A stretch of DNA of 64,000 nt. It comes from Mesorhizobium loti (lineage in GTDB: Bacteria > Pseudomonadota > Alphaproteobacteria > Rhizobiales > Rhizobiaceae). The DNA is taken from positions 6,205,001 through 6,269,000 of the forward strand of contig CP050293.1 of assembly GCA_014189435.1 (NCBI GenBank). Reading direction: 5' to 3'. How positions within the stretch are numbered: position 1 is the first letter of the stretch; the number at the start of each line of letters is the position of its first letter. The position numbers and the translations under genes were made by a program. Positions 38,314 through 47,713 of the stretch are shown here, one piece after another. The notes beneath the pieces are model-generated. The model searched no databases and had not been told where the DNA came from. It worked only from the letters and a program-made list of their open reading frames with translations.

Positions 38314-39045
38314 TCAATTGCTCGCCGACAGCACCAGCACCGGCTTCTCGCTATAGAGCGCCGGGAACAGCGCCTTCAAATTCGCCACCTTGGGCAGGTC
38401 GTTGTAGACGATGTAGGGATAGGTCGGGTTCAGCGTCAGGAAGTCCTGATGATAATTCTCGGCCGGATAGAAGGTCTTGCCGGTTTCCAGCGTGGTGACG
38501 ATCGGCGCCGCAAACACCTTGGCCTGGTCGAGCTGGGTGATGTAGCTCTGCGCGATCTTCTTTTGTGCATCGTTTTCGGCAAAGATCGTCGAACGGTATT
38601 GCGTGCCCGAATCCGGTCCCTGGAAATTCAGCTGGGTCGGATTGTGGGCGACCGAGAAATAGACCTGCAGCAGCTGGCCGTAGGTCACCTTGGACGGATC
38701 GTAGGTGATCTCGACGGATTCGGCGTGACCGGTGCGGCCTGAGCCGACCGTCTCGTAGACGGCGTCATCCTTGGCGCCGCCGGTGTAGCCGGAGACGGCC
38801 TTGCTGACGCCCTTGACGTGCTGGAACACGCCCTGCACGCCCCAGAAGCAGCCGCCGGCGAAGATTGCCTTTTCACTGCCGCCGGCAGCCTTTTCGTCAA
38901 AAGCCGGCGGCGGGATCTTCACTGCGTCCTCGGCCGAAACCGCCGGGCTCAGCCAGAAGGCGGCGCCCGCGGCGGCAAGCGCAAGGGCGGCAAGCGCGCC
39001 TTTGACAAAGCCGAACGAACGGTTTGAAATCTTGATGTCGGTCAT
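38314..39045 (-). CDS. msrA: Exported peptide-methionine (S)-S-oxide reductase, one-cysteine type
   Basis: 243 aa from the ATG at 39045, which is preceded by AGGAG; the Met further upstream has no site. A signal sequence (FVKGALAALALAAAGAAFW... AVSA) places it in the periplasm or anchors it to the inner membrane. Catalytic Cys66 lies in FAGGCFWG. The TGHAE and YHQDF motifs of MsrA are present. It is the only cysteine in the whole protein, so there is no resolving cysteine and an external thiol partner is needed. Neighbours on the same strand are a Met-rich exported peptide and a CxxC protein, which suggests a repair set. Confidence 0.9.
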   Translation of the reverse strand: MTDIKISNRSFGFVKGALAALALAAAGAAFWLSPAVSAEDAVKIPPPAFDEKAAGGSEKAIFAGGCFWGVQGVFQHVKGVSKAVSGYTGGAKDDAVYETVGSGRTGHAESVEITYDPSKVTYGQLLQVYFSVAHNPTQLNFQGPDSGTQYRSTIFAENDAQKKIAQSYITQLDQAKVFAAPIVTTLETGKTFYPAENYHQDFLTLNPTYPYIVYNDLPKVANLKALFPALYSEKPVLVLSASN

Positions 39046-39156
39046 GGTTGCACTCCTCATGGCTTCCATTGGGATCAGTCTATTGGATCAGCTACGGCGG
39101 CGCGACGCACGAGTTGCGGCGGGGGCTCACATTCGCGTGCGCCGTCGGCAGCCTGG

Positions 39157-39438
39157 CTAGTTTGCCGGCTTCATCGCATCGGTTGCGGGTTTCATCGCGT
39201 CAGCCGCCGGTTTCATCGCGTCGGCCGCTGGCTTCATGGAATTGGTGGCCATCGGGTCGGCAGGCTTCATGGCATCCGTCGCAGGCTTCATCGCATCGGC
39301 GGCTGGTTTCATCGCATTGGCGGCAGGCTTCATCGCGTTGGTCGCATCATCGGCACGGGCAATGCCGCCGGCGAGCAGCGCCGTCGAGCACAGAGCGAGA
39401 GCGAGAGCCGGCAGCGTCAGGCGGAACAGAGTTGTCAT
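39157..39438 (-). CDS. Exported methionine-rich repeat peptide (DAMKPAA repeats)
   Basis: 93 aa. A signal peptide (MTTLFRLTLPALALALCSTALLAGGIARA) is followed by about 64 residues made almost wholly of a seven-residue repeat, AMKPAAD or AMKPATD. Nine methionines fall in the mature part, about 14 percent, evenly spaced. No other domain. Methionine spacing like this favours a role as oxidation sink or metal ligand; the adjacent gene encodes an exported methionine sulfoxide reductase. It recalls MrpX, a Met-rich periplasmic peptide of Azospira suillum paired with a Met-sulfoxide reductase, although I see no sequence proof of homology. Also resembles the MxKDx repeat class of small exported proteins. 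Confidence 0.75.
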   Translation of the reverse strand: MTTLFRLTLPALALALCSTALLAGGIARADDATNAMKPAANAMKPAADAMKPATDAMKPADPMATNSMKPAADAMKPAADAMKPATDAMKPAN

Positions 39439-39542
39439 GGTGGGTCTCCTTGGGGTTGGTCGTGGAAGGCGCGCCCTCTTGGCGGCCGTGCTATGCGGCG
39501 CCGCGCGTGCGGCGTTTGCGCAATCTCTTGTCGAAGTGTGAT

Positions 39543-40241
39543 CTAGTTTGTCGCAGCGGCCAGGATCGGCCCGCCACTGGGCGACTGCACGAGCACGGCG
39601 GTGCTCAGGCCGTCCGACGCTGGCGGCAGATCCAGCGCCGTGGCGTCGCCGGTCCAGCTGCCGAGTTTCTTCAGCGCATGCACGACATTGGCGTGCGGCA
39701 GGGTGCGGCCGGTGTTTTCGCCGCGCGCCACCGGCACCTCGACGACGCCTTTGAGATAGCGCACCAGCCAGACATCGGCCCGGCCGGCCGGCGCGGCGCC
39801 AGCGCCGATGCTGATCTTGCCATTGTTGAGCGACAGCGCCGGGCCGCTCGCCGGGCCGCTCGCCGAAATCAGCTTTTCGATCTCGCCGGGCGCGGCGCCG
39901 ACGGCATCGGCATGGCCGTTGACCACCACTTGCGGCGTGAACGGGCCGTCATGGCCGAGCGGCGGCTCGTAGCTGATCTGGCGCTGGGTGAATTCCTGGC
40001 GGCCGAAAATGTCCTTCCAGCCGAGATAGTCCCAGTAGGTGACGTTGAACGACAGCGCCAGCACGCCGGGCTGGTCCTTGACCTTGATCAGATTGGCGTT
40101 GGCCGGCGGGCAGGACGAGCAGCCCTGGCTGGTGAACAGCTCGACCACGGTGAGCGGCTGGGCGGCCGCCGCACTGAGCGACACTGCCAGCGCAAGCGCG
40201 GCCAGGCTGGACAATGCGATAGGCTTGCAGGATGACGGCAT
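39543..40241 (-). CDS. Exported DUF1223 protein with CxxC motif
   Basis: 232 aa from the ATG at 40241 with GGAG eight bases upstream; a start at 40277 would add a very basic tail before the signal peptide. The signal peptide runs to about Ala27. A thioredoxin-like motif with Cys41 and Cys44 (TSQGCSSCPPAN) follows, then DUF1223 family features (YWDYLGWKDIFGRQEFTQRQ). Family function is not established; the CxxC and fold suggest periplasmic thiol-disulfide exchange. It is 105 bp upstream of the Met-rich peptide gene on the same strand, and could supply electrons to the one-Cys MsrA. Confidence 0.82.
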   Translation of the reverse strand: MPSSCKPIALSSLAALALAVSLSAAAAQPLTVVELFTSQGCSSCPPANANLIKVKDQPGVLALSFNVTYWDYLGWKDIFGRQEFTQRQISYEPPLGHDGPFTPQVVVNGHADAVGAAPGEIEKLISASGPASGPALSLNNGKISIGAGAAPAGRADVWLVRYLKGVVEVPVARGENTGRTLPHANVVHALKKLGSWTGDATALDLPPASDGLSTAVLVQSPSGGPILAAATN

Positions 40242-40390
40242 CGGCTTGCTCCGTGGGCGGCGGCGCTTCGAATGCACCGCTCATGTCCCCACTTCGCCGC
40301 CGCTTGCCGCTTCGTTACAGCGCTCACCGGTTTGTGATGAAGGTTCGTCGCTTTGCTGCTCTGGACAGAGTCACTGGCGATCGCGGCATG

Positions 40391-40608
40391 GCAATCTCCC
40401 CCTCGTGGGGGGATGTCCGGCAGGACAGAGGGGGGCGTCGTAGAACACCAACAGAGGCGTGGTTCGACGGCCGCCGTTGCGCAACGGTAGAATGATCGTC
40501 AGATAACTGAGAAAAAGGGGCTGATATCGCCTACCACACCAAAGCTGGCGGGACAGCGCGCCCCTCTGGCCTGCCGGCCATCTCCCCCACACGGGGGAGA
40601 TCGGCCAA
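40391..40608. repeat. Paired palindromic intergenic repeat, copy 3
   Basis: Inverted copies at about 40391-40438 (CTCCCCCTCGTGGGG then TGTCCGGCAGGACAGAGGGG) and 40556-40607 (CCCCTCTGGCCTGCCGGCC then hairpin). Between the DUF1223 and Tad-like genes. Confidence 0.8.
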
Positions 40609-40611
40609 TCT

Positions 40612-41697
40612 CTACTGCGTCAGCCGCGTATTGTTGGGTCGCTTGTTGAAGTCGCACTTGCCGCTCACGTTGTAGAAGAAGTCGGCGTTGCTGACCGGCG
40701 CCGGCACCGCATTGCCGCCGTCTTCCCAGGCCTGGTAGCCTGTCGAGCCGCAAGGCACGAGGCCGAAGATATCGACGATCTGGCCGGTCGCCATCTCGGC
40801 CGGAGGGACGTCCTTGCTTGTCGAGCTATAGAGCCGGTTGGACGTGGTCGGATCGTTCGACATGAGTGTCGTTGGCTGGGGTGGTTTTGCCTTGGCGGCG
40901 GACGGCACGTCCATCTGCAGATAGAGGCCGGCCATCTGGCTGACGTCGATTGACGCACCGGCGCCATTGGCCGGATACATCGTATCGACACAGTAATACT
41001 TCGTAAGGAACTTGTCGGTCTGGATCACCGCCCCGGAAGGCGTGTTGGAGTCGACGAGCTTACATACCTGCTTCTGGGCCATTGTGGTGACGGTCTTGCC
41101 GGCTGAATCGGTGGTAAGGACGTTGACGATGGTGGTACCGTAGCCTTTCGGATCTCCGGTCCCGCCATAGGTATAGTCGATCGTCATCAGCGGCTTGCCC
41201 GCCGCCGCACCGAACATCGTGCCGTAGAGCGTCATTGTCTTGTTCCAGTAACCCGATACGCCGGTGACCTTGAAGGTCGCCTCCACCAAAGCCGGCGCCT
41301 TGTTCACCGCCGATACGACGCCGATCGGCACGGAGGTGACCCTGGCGATCTGCATGAACACGGTCGGCATGGCGAAACTCGCCGTGGCCTGCGCGGTGGC
41401 GGTGCCGTTGGCGCTGACGTCGAAGCTGTTCAGCGTCGCGGTGCCCTGTCCGCCATTGGCGGCGTAGGAATTCTGCAGCACCACCTGGCGCTGCGGCTTC
41501 GTCGAGGCGGTATCCATCGAGGTGATCGACAGGATCGCGGCATCGAGTGCCGCCTGCTCGGTCGACCTGGTCTGGACCGCCGAGGTGTAGTCGACCGAAA
41601 AGCCGATGGCGGTGATCAGCGGGATCATGGTGAGAATGAGTATCGGTGCGAACGAGCCGCTCCGCGACTCGATAAACCTGCCTGCCAGCCCCCGCAT
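40612..41697 (-). CDS. Tad pilus-like (TadE/TadG family) membrane protein
   Basis: 361 aa. An N-terminal transmembrane segment (SFAPILILTMIPLITAIGFSVDYTSA, about residues 15-40) followed by QTRSTEQAALDAAIL is the hallmark of the TadE/TadG pseudopilin-like group. The rest is extracytoplasmic and has a pair of cysteines in the C-terminal third. No other tad gene (TadA ATPase, Flp pilin) is next to it, so this is an orphan member, of unknown role. Confidence 0.78.
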   Translation of the reverse strand: MRGLAGRFIESRSGSFAPILILTMIPLITAIGFSVDYTSAVQTRSTEQAALDAAILSITSMDTASTKPQRQVVLQNSYAANGGQGTATLNSFDVSANGTATAQATASFAMPTVFMQIARVTSVPIGVVSAVNKAPALVEATFKVTGVSGYWNKTMTLYGTMFGAAAGKPLMTIDYTYGGTGDPKGYGTTIVNVLTTDSAGKTVTTMAQKQVCKLVDSNTPSGAVIQTDKFLTKYYCVDTMYPANGAGASIDVSQMAGLYLQMDVPSAAKAKPPQPTTLMSNDPTTSNRLYSSTSKDVPPAEMATGQIVDIFGLVPCGSTGYQAWEDGGNAVPAPVSNADFFYNVSGKCDFNKRPNNTRLTQ

Positions 41698-41957
41698 GCC
41701 TTGATCCTTATAGCCGAATATCCCTACCGGCTAACATGCCACTCGCAAATTATGCTCTAATGGACTTGGTTAAAATTTATCGACTTTTTGCGAAACCGCC
41801 TGTTAAAGCCGACAAAAGCCCGCACCGCTTGCCCGGCGGCGGCCTGCTCCGCTTTCCGGCAAAGGCTGTACGGGGCTTGCCAGGCAACGGGCCGCACCAT
41901 TTGTCCGGCGGCAGCCTGCCGCTTGCTCGGGCAAGCCGCCCCTGCTAAACGCGCGCC

Positions 41958-43763
41958 ATGAGCACGCCCCTCGACCACATCCGCAATTTCTCCATCGTCG
42001 CCCATATCGACCATGGCAAATCCACGCTTGCCGACCGGCTGATCCAGCTGACCGGCGGGCTGGAGCTGCGCGACATGAAGGAGCAGGTGCTGGACTCGAT
42101 GGACATCGAGCGCGAGCGCGGCATCACCATCAAGGCCCAGACGGTGCGGCTGAAGTACCACGCCAACAATGGCGAGGACTATATCCTCAACCTGATCGAC
42201 ACGCCCGGACACGTCGACTTCGCCTATGAAGTGTCGCGGTCGCTGGCCGCCTGCGAGGGCTCGCTGCTGGTCGTCGACGCCTCCCAGGGCGTCGAGGCGC
42301 AGACGCTGGCCAATGTCTACCAGGCCATCGACAACAACCACGAGATCGTCGTGGTGCTGAACAAGGTCGACCTGCCGGCCGCCGAGCCCGAGCGCATCCG
42401 CGAGCAGGTCGAGGAGGTGATCGGCATCGACGCCTCCAACGCCGTGCTGATCTCGGCCAAGACCGGGCTTGGCATTCCGGATGTCTTGGAGGCCATTGTC
42501 CACCAATTGCCGCCACCGCGCGAAGGCGACGCGACCGCGCCCTTGAAGGCGATGCTGGTCGACAGCTGGTACGACGCCTATCTCGGCGTCATCGTGCTGG
42601 TGCGCGTCATCGATGGCGTGCTGAAAAAGGGCCAGACCATCCGCATGATGGGCACCGGCGCCAAGCACCTGGTCGAGCGCACCGGCGTGTTCACGCCTGC
42701 CCGCATCAATGTCGACGAGCTCGGCCCCGGCGAGTTCGGCTTCTTCACCGGCTCGATCAAGGAAGTGGCCGACACCCGCGTCGGCGACACCATCACCGAG
42801 GACAAGCGCTCGACCGCCAAGGCGCTGCCCGGCTTCAAGCCGGCGCAGCCGGTGGTGTTCTGCGGCCTGTTCCCGGTCGACGCCGCCGATTTCGAGGATC
42901 TGCGCGCCGCCGTCGGCAAATTGCGCCTCAACGACGCGTCCTTCTCCTTTGAAATGGAAACCAGTGCCGCGCTCGGCTTCGGCTACCGCTGCGGCTTCCT
43001 TGGCCTGCTGCATCTGGAAATCATCCAGGAGCGGCTGGAGCGCGAGTTCAACCTCGACCTGATCGCCACCGCACCCAGCGTCGTCTACCGGCTGGCTCTG
43101 ACCGACGGCTCGATGAAGGAGCTGCACAACCCGGCCGACATGCCCGACGTGGTGAAGATCTCGGCCATCGAGGAGCCGTGGATCCGCGCCACCATCCTGA
43201 CGCCCGACGATTATCTCGGCGGTATCCTGAAACTCTGCCAGGACCGGCGCGGCATCCAGGCCGACCTCTCCTATGTCGGCAAGCGCGCCATGCTGATCTA
43301 CGATCTGCCGCTCAACGAAGTCGTCTTCGATTTCTACGACCGGCTGAAGTCGATCTCCAAGGGCTACGCCTCCTTCGACTATCACCTCACCGACTACAAG
43401 GAAGGTGACCTGGTAAAAATGTCGATCCTGGTCAATGAGGAGCCGGTGGACGCGCTTTCGATGCTGGTGCACCGCACGGCGGCGGAAAAGCGCGGCAGGC
43501 AGATGTGCGAGAAGCTGAAGGAGCTGATCCCGAACCATCTGTTCAAGATCCCGATCCAGGCCGCGATTGGCGGCAAGGTCATTGCCCGCGAAACCATCTC
43601 GGCGCTGCGCAAGGACGTGACCGCCAAATGCTACGGCGGCGACGTCTCGCGCAAACGCAAGCTGCTGGACAAGCAGAAAGAAGGCAAGAAGCGGATGCGG
43701 CAGTTCGGCAAGGTGGATATCCCGCAGGAGGCGTTTATCCAGGCGCTGAAGATGGGGGATTGA
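41958..43763 (+). CDS. lepA: Elongation factor 4 (LepA)
   Basis: 601 aa ribosome-associated GTPase. The G motifs are complete: [22 protein letters not shown] and SAKTG. The domain order is the LepA one (EF-G-like domains and a C-terminal LepA tail, [22 protein letters not shown]). The start at 41958 yields the standard N-terminus ([23 protein letters not shown]). It is a core gene and marks the left border of a lower-GC insert. Confidence 0.97.
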   Translation: MSTPLDHIRNFSIVAHIDHGKSTLADRLIQLTGGLELRDMKEQVLDSMDIERERGITIKAQTVRLKYHANNGEDYILNLIDTPGHVDFAYEVSRSLAACEGSLLVVDASQGVEAQTLANVYQAIDNNHEIVVVLNKVDLPAAEPERIREQVEEVIGIDASNAVLISAKTGLGIPDVLEAIVHQLPPPREGDATAPLKAMLVDSWYDAYLGVIVLVRVIDGVLKKGQTIRMMGTGAKHLVERTGVFTPARINVDELGPGEFGFFTGSIKEVADTRVGDTITEDKRSTAKALPGFKPAQPVVFCGLFPVDAADFEDLRAAVGKLRLNDASFSFEMETSAALGFGYRCGFLGLLHLEIIQERLEREFNLDLIATAPSVVYRLALTDGSMKELHNPADMPDVVKISAIEEPWIRATILTPDDYLGGILKLCQDRRGIQADLSYVGKRAMLIYDLPLNEVVFDFYDRLKSISKGYASFDYHLTDYKEGDLVKMSILVNEEPVDALSMLVHRTAAEKRGRQMCEKLKELIPNHLFKIPIQAAIGGKVIARETISALRKDVTAKCYGGDVSRKRKLLDKQKEGKKRMRQFGKVDIPQEAFIQALKMGD

Positions 43764-43833
43764 GGTTATCCGCTTCGCGACCACTCGCATCGATCCAGTT
43801 GGTTAACAAGAGCGCAAATCCGGACGAGGATGG

Positions 43834-44382
43834 CTAGGCTTCGCAGCTTACCTGGTCCCCAGCAGAACTGCTTTGGCCAAGAACGCCGGGTAGTGGAACG
43901 GCAGGGAAGGAGACGCGACCCACTGCTGAACCTATCGCCTCTCTACATCGCTTCGCAAAGTCTACGTCGATATTCTCGCTAAGGTATTTAGCAATCAAAA
44001 ACAGATCCGACGTGCTGACCAACGCCGTGGAGCTGGCTTTCGACGCACTCTGACACTTCTCAGTAAATGGATCGCCGCGTTCATCTATTGCTGTCAGACG
44101 GTAGCTATTGCCGAACAATACACCCTTTGCGAGTTCATCGACGTCATCGCGTGCAAAGTCCTCGTGTACGTTGAGGGCCAGTTGACGCAGTTTTGTGACA
44201 TTAACGGGCTTATCGTCTTTTCCCTCAGCCTCCCCAATTAACCTCCCCTCTGGGGACGTGAATACAACATCAAGCTCTAAGTCAGCCGTTTTAAATCCTT
44301 CCGCCTCATAGCCAAGAATCCGCAGGGCCTTGATGATAGATTTCTCCAAGGGAACACCCTTCTCATAGAGAAGCCCCCTCAA
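43834..44382 (-). CDS. 3' part of a broken gene: nuclease-like C-terminal domain
   Basis: 182 aa from a TTG at 44382 that overlaps the stop of the preceding frame by 4 bp. It has a PD-(D/E)xK-like pattern (ELDVVFTSPEGRLIGEAEGKD, about residues 36-56) followed by RQLALNVHEDFAR, so a nuclease-fold domain is possible. The frame continues upstream in phase as LLDISSLRGLLYEKG before meeting a stop around 44418, and a single extra base near 44405-44418 would join it to the 301-aa frame at 44379..45284. I read the two as one gene split by a single-base deletion. AT content is higher than in neighbours. Confidence 0.6.
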   Translation of the reverse strand: MRGLLYEKGVPLEKSIIKALRILGYEAEGFKTADLELDVVFTSPEGRLIGEAEGKDDKPVNVTKLRQLALNVHEDFARDDVDELAKGVLFGNSYRLTAIDERGDPFTEKCQSASKASSTALVSTSDLFLIAKYLSENIDVDFAKRCREAIGSAVGRVSFPAVPLPGVLGQSSSAGDQVSCEA

Positions 44383-45284
44383 AGACGAAATATCCAGCAG
44401 TTTATCTTTAGACCATTAGTCTCCGTGCTTATTCTTGAAAATTCAGCGTCAAGAGTGGCGATCCTACCTTCGATATCAATCTCCGCTTTTAGTCTGTAAG
44501 TGAGAGCCGAAGCCCAAGGCGGTTCTGGTGTAATCTCGACAGAATTCTTGATGGCCTTGTCGATTGAAACTGCTGCATCGATCAACCTATTGGCGAACCT
44601 CTGACTTTCGTCGGACGAGCGTAGCGCGTCCTTCTCAGCAGTCACTCCAGAGACGCCGGCCTCGACGTCGACATCTGGCAACAAAACGAGAGCGCCGTTA
44701 GCCGTTCTTGAGCGAACAATCAGGCCAACAGCCTTTCCGCCGTTGCGAGTCAGTATTTGGCCAGAAACTCCAGCTCCATCAAATATCAACTTATAAGTTG
44801 AACAACCTTCGAAGCCCTTCCAATAGTCAATCAAGGGTTCCGATTTCGTCGCTGCAAGTACCATTGAGCTTCCCACGCTTGGCGTCAATCGGATGGTGTA
44901 CGGCAAAAACTGATAGTTGTCGTAATCCATCACCATTCGCGTCACTCGTGAATTACGCCCGCTCCCAGAGTATGTTCGCTCTCCGGTCGCTATAGATACT
45001 GGTGTCAAATCGGTCATAAAGACGATAACTGTCTTTCCGCTATCGACGGCGTCCCTTATCTCCCTGCGCCAATGTTCCATGTAGCGCTTAAGAGCGAAGG
45101 AGCTGTCGTCGTCTAAGCATGGCTTGCCATTGTAATTCTCTCGCGCAATCATGTGGCGCCCGATCTCGGGTCGGAACATAATAATATCGAAGTCGAGGAG
45201 TGAATTGTTTCTACTAAACTCGATATAACTGATAGCATTATTACGACATCTGATTCCAACAGATGCGATTGAGCGGTTAGGCAT
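44379..45284 (-). CDS. 5' part of a broken gene: unrecognised N-terminal region
   Basis: 301 aa. No family recognised. The N-terminal 200 residues have a mixed alpha/beta look with several strands (VIVFMTDLTPVS, GLIVRSRTANGALVLLPDVD), the last 60 are helical and charged, like a linker before a catalytic domain. The frame ends after TETNGL in a short run (KINCWIFRL) that looks like out-of-frame reading; the next frame continues the likely protein. Full intact length would be about 480 aa. Could be a truncated nuclease of a defence or DNA-repair type, but no partner gene is present. Confidence 0.55.
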   Translation of the reverse strand: MPNRSIASVGIRCRNNAISYIEFSRNNSLLDFDIIMFRPEIGRHMIARENYNGKPCLDDDSSFALKRYMEHWRREIRDAVDSGKTVIVFMTDLTPVSIATGERTYSGSGRNSRVTRMVMDYDNYQFLPYTIRLTPSVGSSMVLAATKSEPLIDYWKGFEGCSTYKLIFDGAGVSGQILTRNGGKAVGLIVRSRTANGALVLLPDVDVEAGVSGVTAEKDALRSSDESQRFANRLIDAAVSIDKAIKNSVEITPEPPWASALTYRLKAEIDIEGRIATLDAEFSRISTETNGLKINCWIFRL

Positions 45285-45378
45285 GATAGATCACTCGCCT
45301 GGTCACATAAGGTGTTGTTTGCATTTCGAGGGGAGCCCACCTCGACCGATAATTGGCAGGCTCCCCTGCAACCCGTCG

Positions 45379-45588
45379 TCAGGCGGCATTCTCAAGACTT
45401 GTCGGATACCAGACCGGGCTATTGGTCGATGCCTTCATGATGTCAATGCCTCGCTCGGCATCGACACGACGCTTGTAGCCCTCGCTGCTTACGGCGATAG
45501 TCTCGCCATTCGCAGCTTCGTACGTCCAACGCCATTCACCACGATTGTCCTTGTACAACCAGTACGAAGGATAGGTACGCTGCGCCAT
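45379..45588 (-). CDS. YegP-like DUF1508 protein
   Basis: 69 aa from the ATG at 45588, with AAGGAG upstream; a longer frame starts at 45642 without a site. It carries a single DUF1508 unit (SYWLYKDNRGEWRWTYEAANGETIAVSSEGY..., KRRVDAERGIDIMKAS). E. coli YegP has two. Function unknown, small soluble beta-rich protein. Confidence 0.78.
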   Translation of the reverse strand: MAQRTYPSYWLYKDNRGEWRWTYEAANGETIAVSSEGYKRRVDAERGIDIMKASTNSPVWYPTSLENAA

Positions 45589-46125
45589 TGGAGTTGCTCC
45601 TTGATTTGGCGTGAGCGAACGTCCGGCTTGACCATGGCGCATTATTCTGATTCAACATCAGCGTACCTAATACGTCATACCCCGCGCCCGACGTCCAATC
45701 TTGTGCGGGTTTAGAACCTCCGAAACCGCCGCGGCTCGCCAGCTTTGCGGCGGTTTCTTGATTCTGGACGACTGCTAGATGAATTGAGGCTGAGCCGAGA
45801 GTCAAGACATGCCTAATAAGCCGTTAACGCTGGTCACCGGCCTCAAAATTTCTGTAATAAAAACAAAAGCTTACGCAACTCCTCCCGACGAGGAAGCTCC
45901 GAGTGAAGCGACCACCGTCTTGGTCGGACAATACTTCTGTTTGGTAGAAAAGCAAATATTGGAACAAAGCTGATTCTATTGCACTGCAAAATAGGTCTGC
46001 ATTACTGACGCTTTGTTTAGAGAGCGTCGCCAGTGGCTTCGAACTCGCCGCTGCCCATTCCAATCCGACCCTTCAACAATACCCACCACCTTGGCGTATC
46101 CTCTCCTCGATTTGGAGAGTTATCC
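45589..46125. other. 537-bp region without a supported gene
   Basis: AT-richer than the chromosome around it (especially 45830-46010). Short frames lack ribosome-binding sites. It joins the broken-gene insert to the 5' remnant at 46126. Confidence 0.4.
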
Positions 46126-46346
46126 GTGCGCCCCACTTCGGCCACCGTCGCCGCAATCGGCCTCGCCATCGGTGGCCCTTCGGCGTCGCCGGCACCTTCG
46201 TCGCCAGCGCGCCGCTGCGCGAAACACTCTGGACGATCGACGGCACAGCGCTCGTAGCCGTGACCGCTGCTGACCATGAAATACCAGCGGCTGGGCAATG
46301 ACTGCATCGCTGCCGGGTTTCTCACCTTCTCGCCAGCGCTGCGTTG
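46126..46346 (+). pseudogene. 5' remnant of a duplicated membrane-protein gene
   Basis: About 85 percent identical by eye to the first 220 bp of the intact gene at 47714, beginning at GTG (46126), including the long shared stretch around CGCTGCGCGAAACACTCTGG. At least two small deletions shift the frame (near 46176 and 46262), and it ends in TGA at about 46346. The intact gene's middle and end are missing here; its 3' end has a separate remnant at 48991-49110. Confidence 0.75.
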
Positions 46347-46363
46347 AAGCTGCACGATTGGGA

Positions 46364-47425
46364 TCAAGCCATCGGCCCGCGCCGCTCGAGCGCGGTCTTG
46401 CGGATGATTTCCGCGATCTCCGGGCTGCTGCTGCACAGCATCTGGAAATCCGCCGCGTGCAGCGACAGGAGGGAGACCGCCGTCGCGGCGTTGACGGTCG
46501 CCATACGCGGTTCGCCGCTGATCAGCGCCATCTCGCCGAAGAAGGCGCCAGGGCCAAGCTCCACCGGGTTCGGCGTCGCGACGCTGACCCGCCCCTCCAC
46601 GACGAAGAACATCCGATCCCCGGTCTCGCCACTGCGGCAGATCACGGCGCCCGCCGGCAAATTACGAGGTCTTAGCGCGCGCACGATCTCGACCAGCACG
46701 GCCGGGCCGAGCTTCTGAAACAACGGCACGCCGGCGACCAATTGCCAATTGCGGACGAAATCCTCGCGACGGATTTCCTGATAGAAGCCGGAGGCAAGAA
46801 TGCCGGCCCAGAGCGCGAAGATGCCGATGCCAGTCATCATGACCGCCCCGGCAAGGACGCGGCCGGCGAAGGTTTGCGGGATGTCGTCGCCATAGCCGGT
46901 GGTGGACAGCGTGACCACCGCCCACCACATTGCCTCGGGGATGCTGCCGAACTTTTCCGGTTGGATGTCGCGCTCGATGACATAGGCGGCGAGTGCGACA
47001 CCGAACAGAACGACACCGAAGAGCGTGGTGACGCCGATCAGGTTGCGCGCTTCGTTGGCCAGCACCCTGCCCAGCACCGGGAAGAAGGTCGAGTCGCGCA
47101 GCGGTTTCAGCAGCCAGACACCACAGTAGAGGCTCCAGTCGGGTGTGCCCTCGAGCAGAAATGCGGCGAGTGGAACCAAAACCGCGAGCACATCGATGGC
47201 GATTGCCGGCGTCCTGTCCCGAAGGTCTCCCGCCCAGTGCTTGAGCAGCGTCGCGGCCATCTGCAGAAGATAGGCGCCCCAAATGACCGCGAGCAGGGCG
47301 ATCAGAGCCAGTCTGCTTCGTCCGGACAGGTTCGGTGTCGTGAGCGCCGCCACCGCCAGAAGCCCAGGCGCGGCCAGCACCGCGTTGAGCGGCGCGTAAA
47401 TTCTCAGGAAAGGCAGTACCGACAT
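46364..47425 (-). CDS. mloK1: Cyclic-nucleotide-gated potassium channel, MloK1 ortholog
   Basis: 353 aa; I recognise it as the Mesorhizobium loti MloK1 (mll3241 product), only two residues shorter. Six transmembrane helices are followed by a filter TTGYGD (residues 175-180) and a cyclic-nucleotide-binding domain (about 216-350) whose phosphate cassette has FFGEMALISGEPR with Arg307. The channel has no long C-linker, as in MloK1. It passes K+ across the inner membrane when cAMP binds. Its start at 47425 is 288 bp from a divergent membrane-protein gene at 47714. Confidence 0.95.
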   Translation of the reverse strand: MSVLPFLRIYAPLNAVLAAPGLLAVAALTTPNLSGRSRLALIALLAVIWGAYLLQMAATLLKHWAGDLRDRTPAIAIDVLAVLVPLAAFLLEGTPDWSLYCGVWLLKPLRDSTFFPVLGRVLANEARNLIGVTTLFGVVLFGVALAAYVIERDIQPEKFGSIPEAMWWAVVTLSTTGYGDDIPQTFAGRVLAGAVMMTGIGIFALWAGILASGFYQEIRREDFVRNWQLVAGVPLFQKLGPAVLVEIVRALRPRNLPAGAVICRSGETGDRMFFVVEGRVSVATPNPVELGPGAFFGEMALISGEPRMATVNAATAVSLLSLHAADFQMLCSSSPEIAEIIRKTALERRGPMA

Positions 47426-47713
47426 TCTATGCCCACGAGCCGCTACTATCCGCCAAAATAGGCTGCCTTCAAGGCAAGCGTAAAGGTGCTTGCTGCGATG
47501 CGCCGATATCGGTTCTCGGGCAAGGCCGACTTTGTCGATTGCGGGCGCTGCGGACCGCTCTCTCGACAGTCTCTGCCTTCACGCCCTTGTCGATTTCGGG
47601 CTGACACTGGAGCCGCGTCGGGAAGTCAAACAGGTGAGAGCGCCTCGCCATCGGCGAGCATTGGATTAGTCACCGCCCTGCAGTATCCTCGAGCCAGCTT
47701 GGGGAGACATCAA

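Noticed and set aside
44379..44382. Programmed -1 frameshift joining the two island frames
   Set aside because: No slippery heptamer and no downstream stem that I can see at 44400-44420, so a simple mutation or error is likelier.
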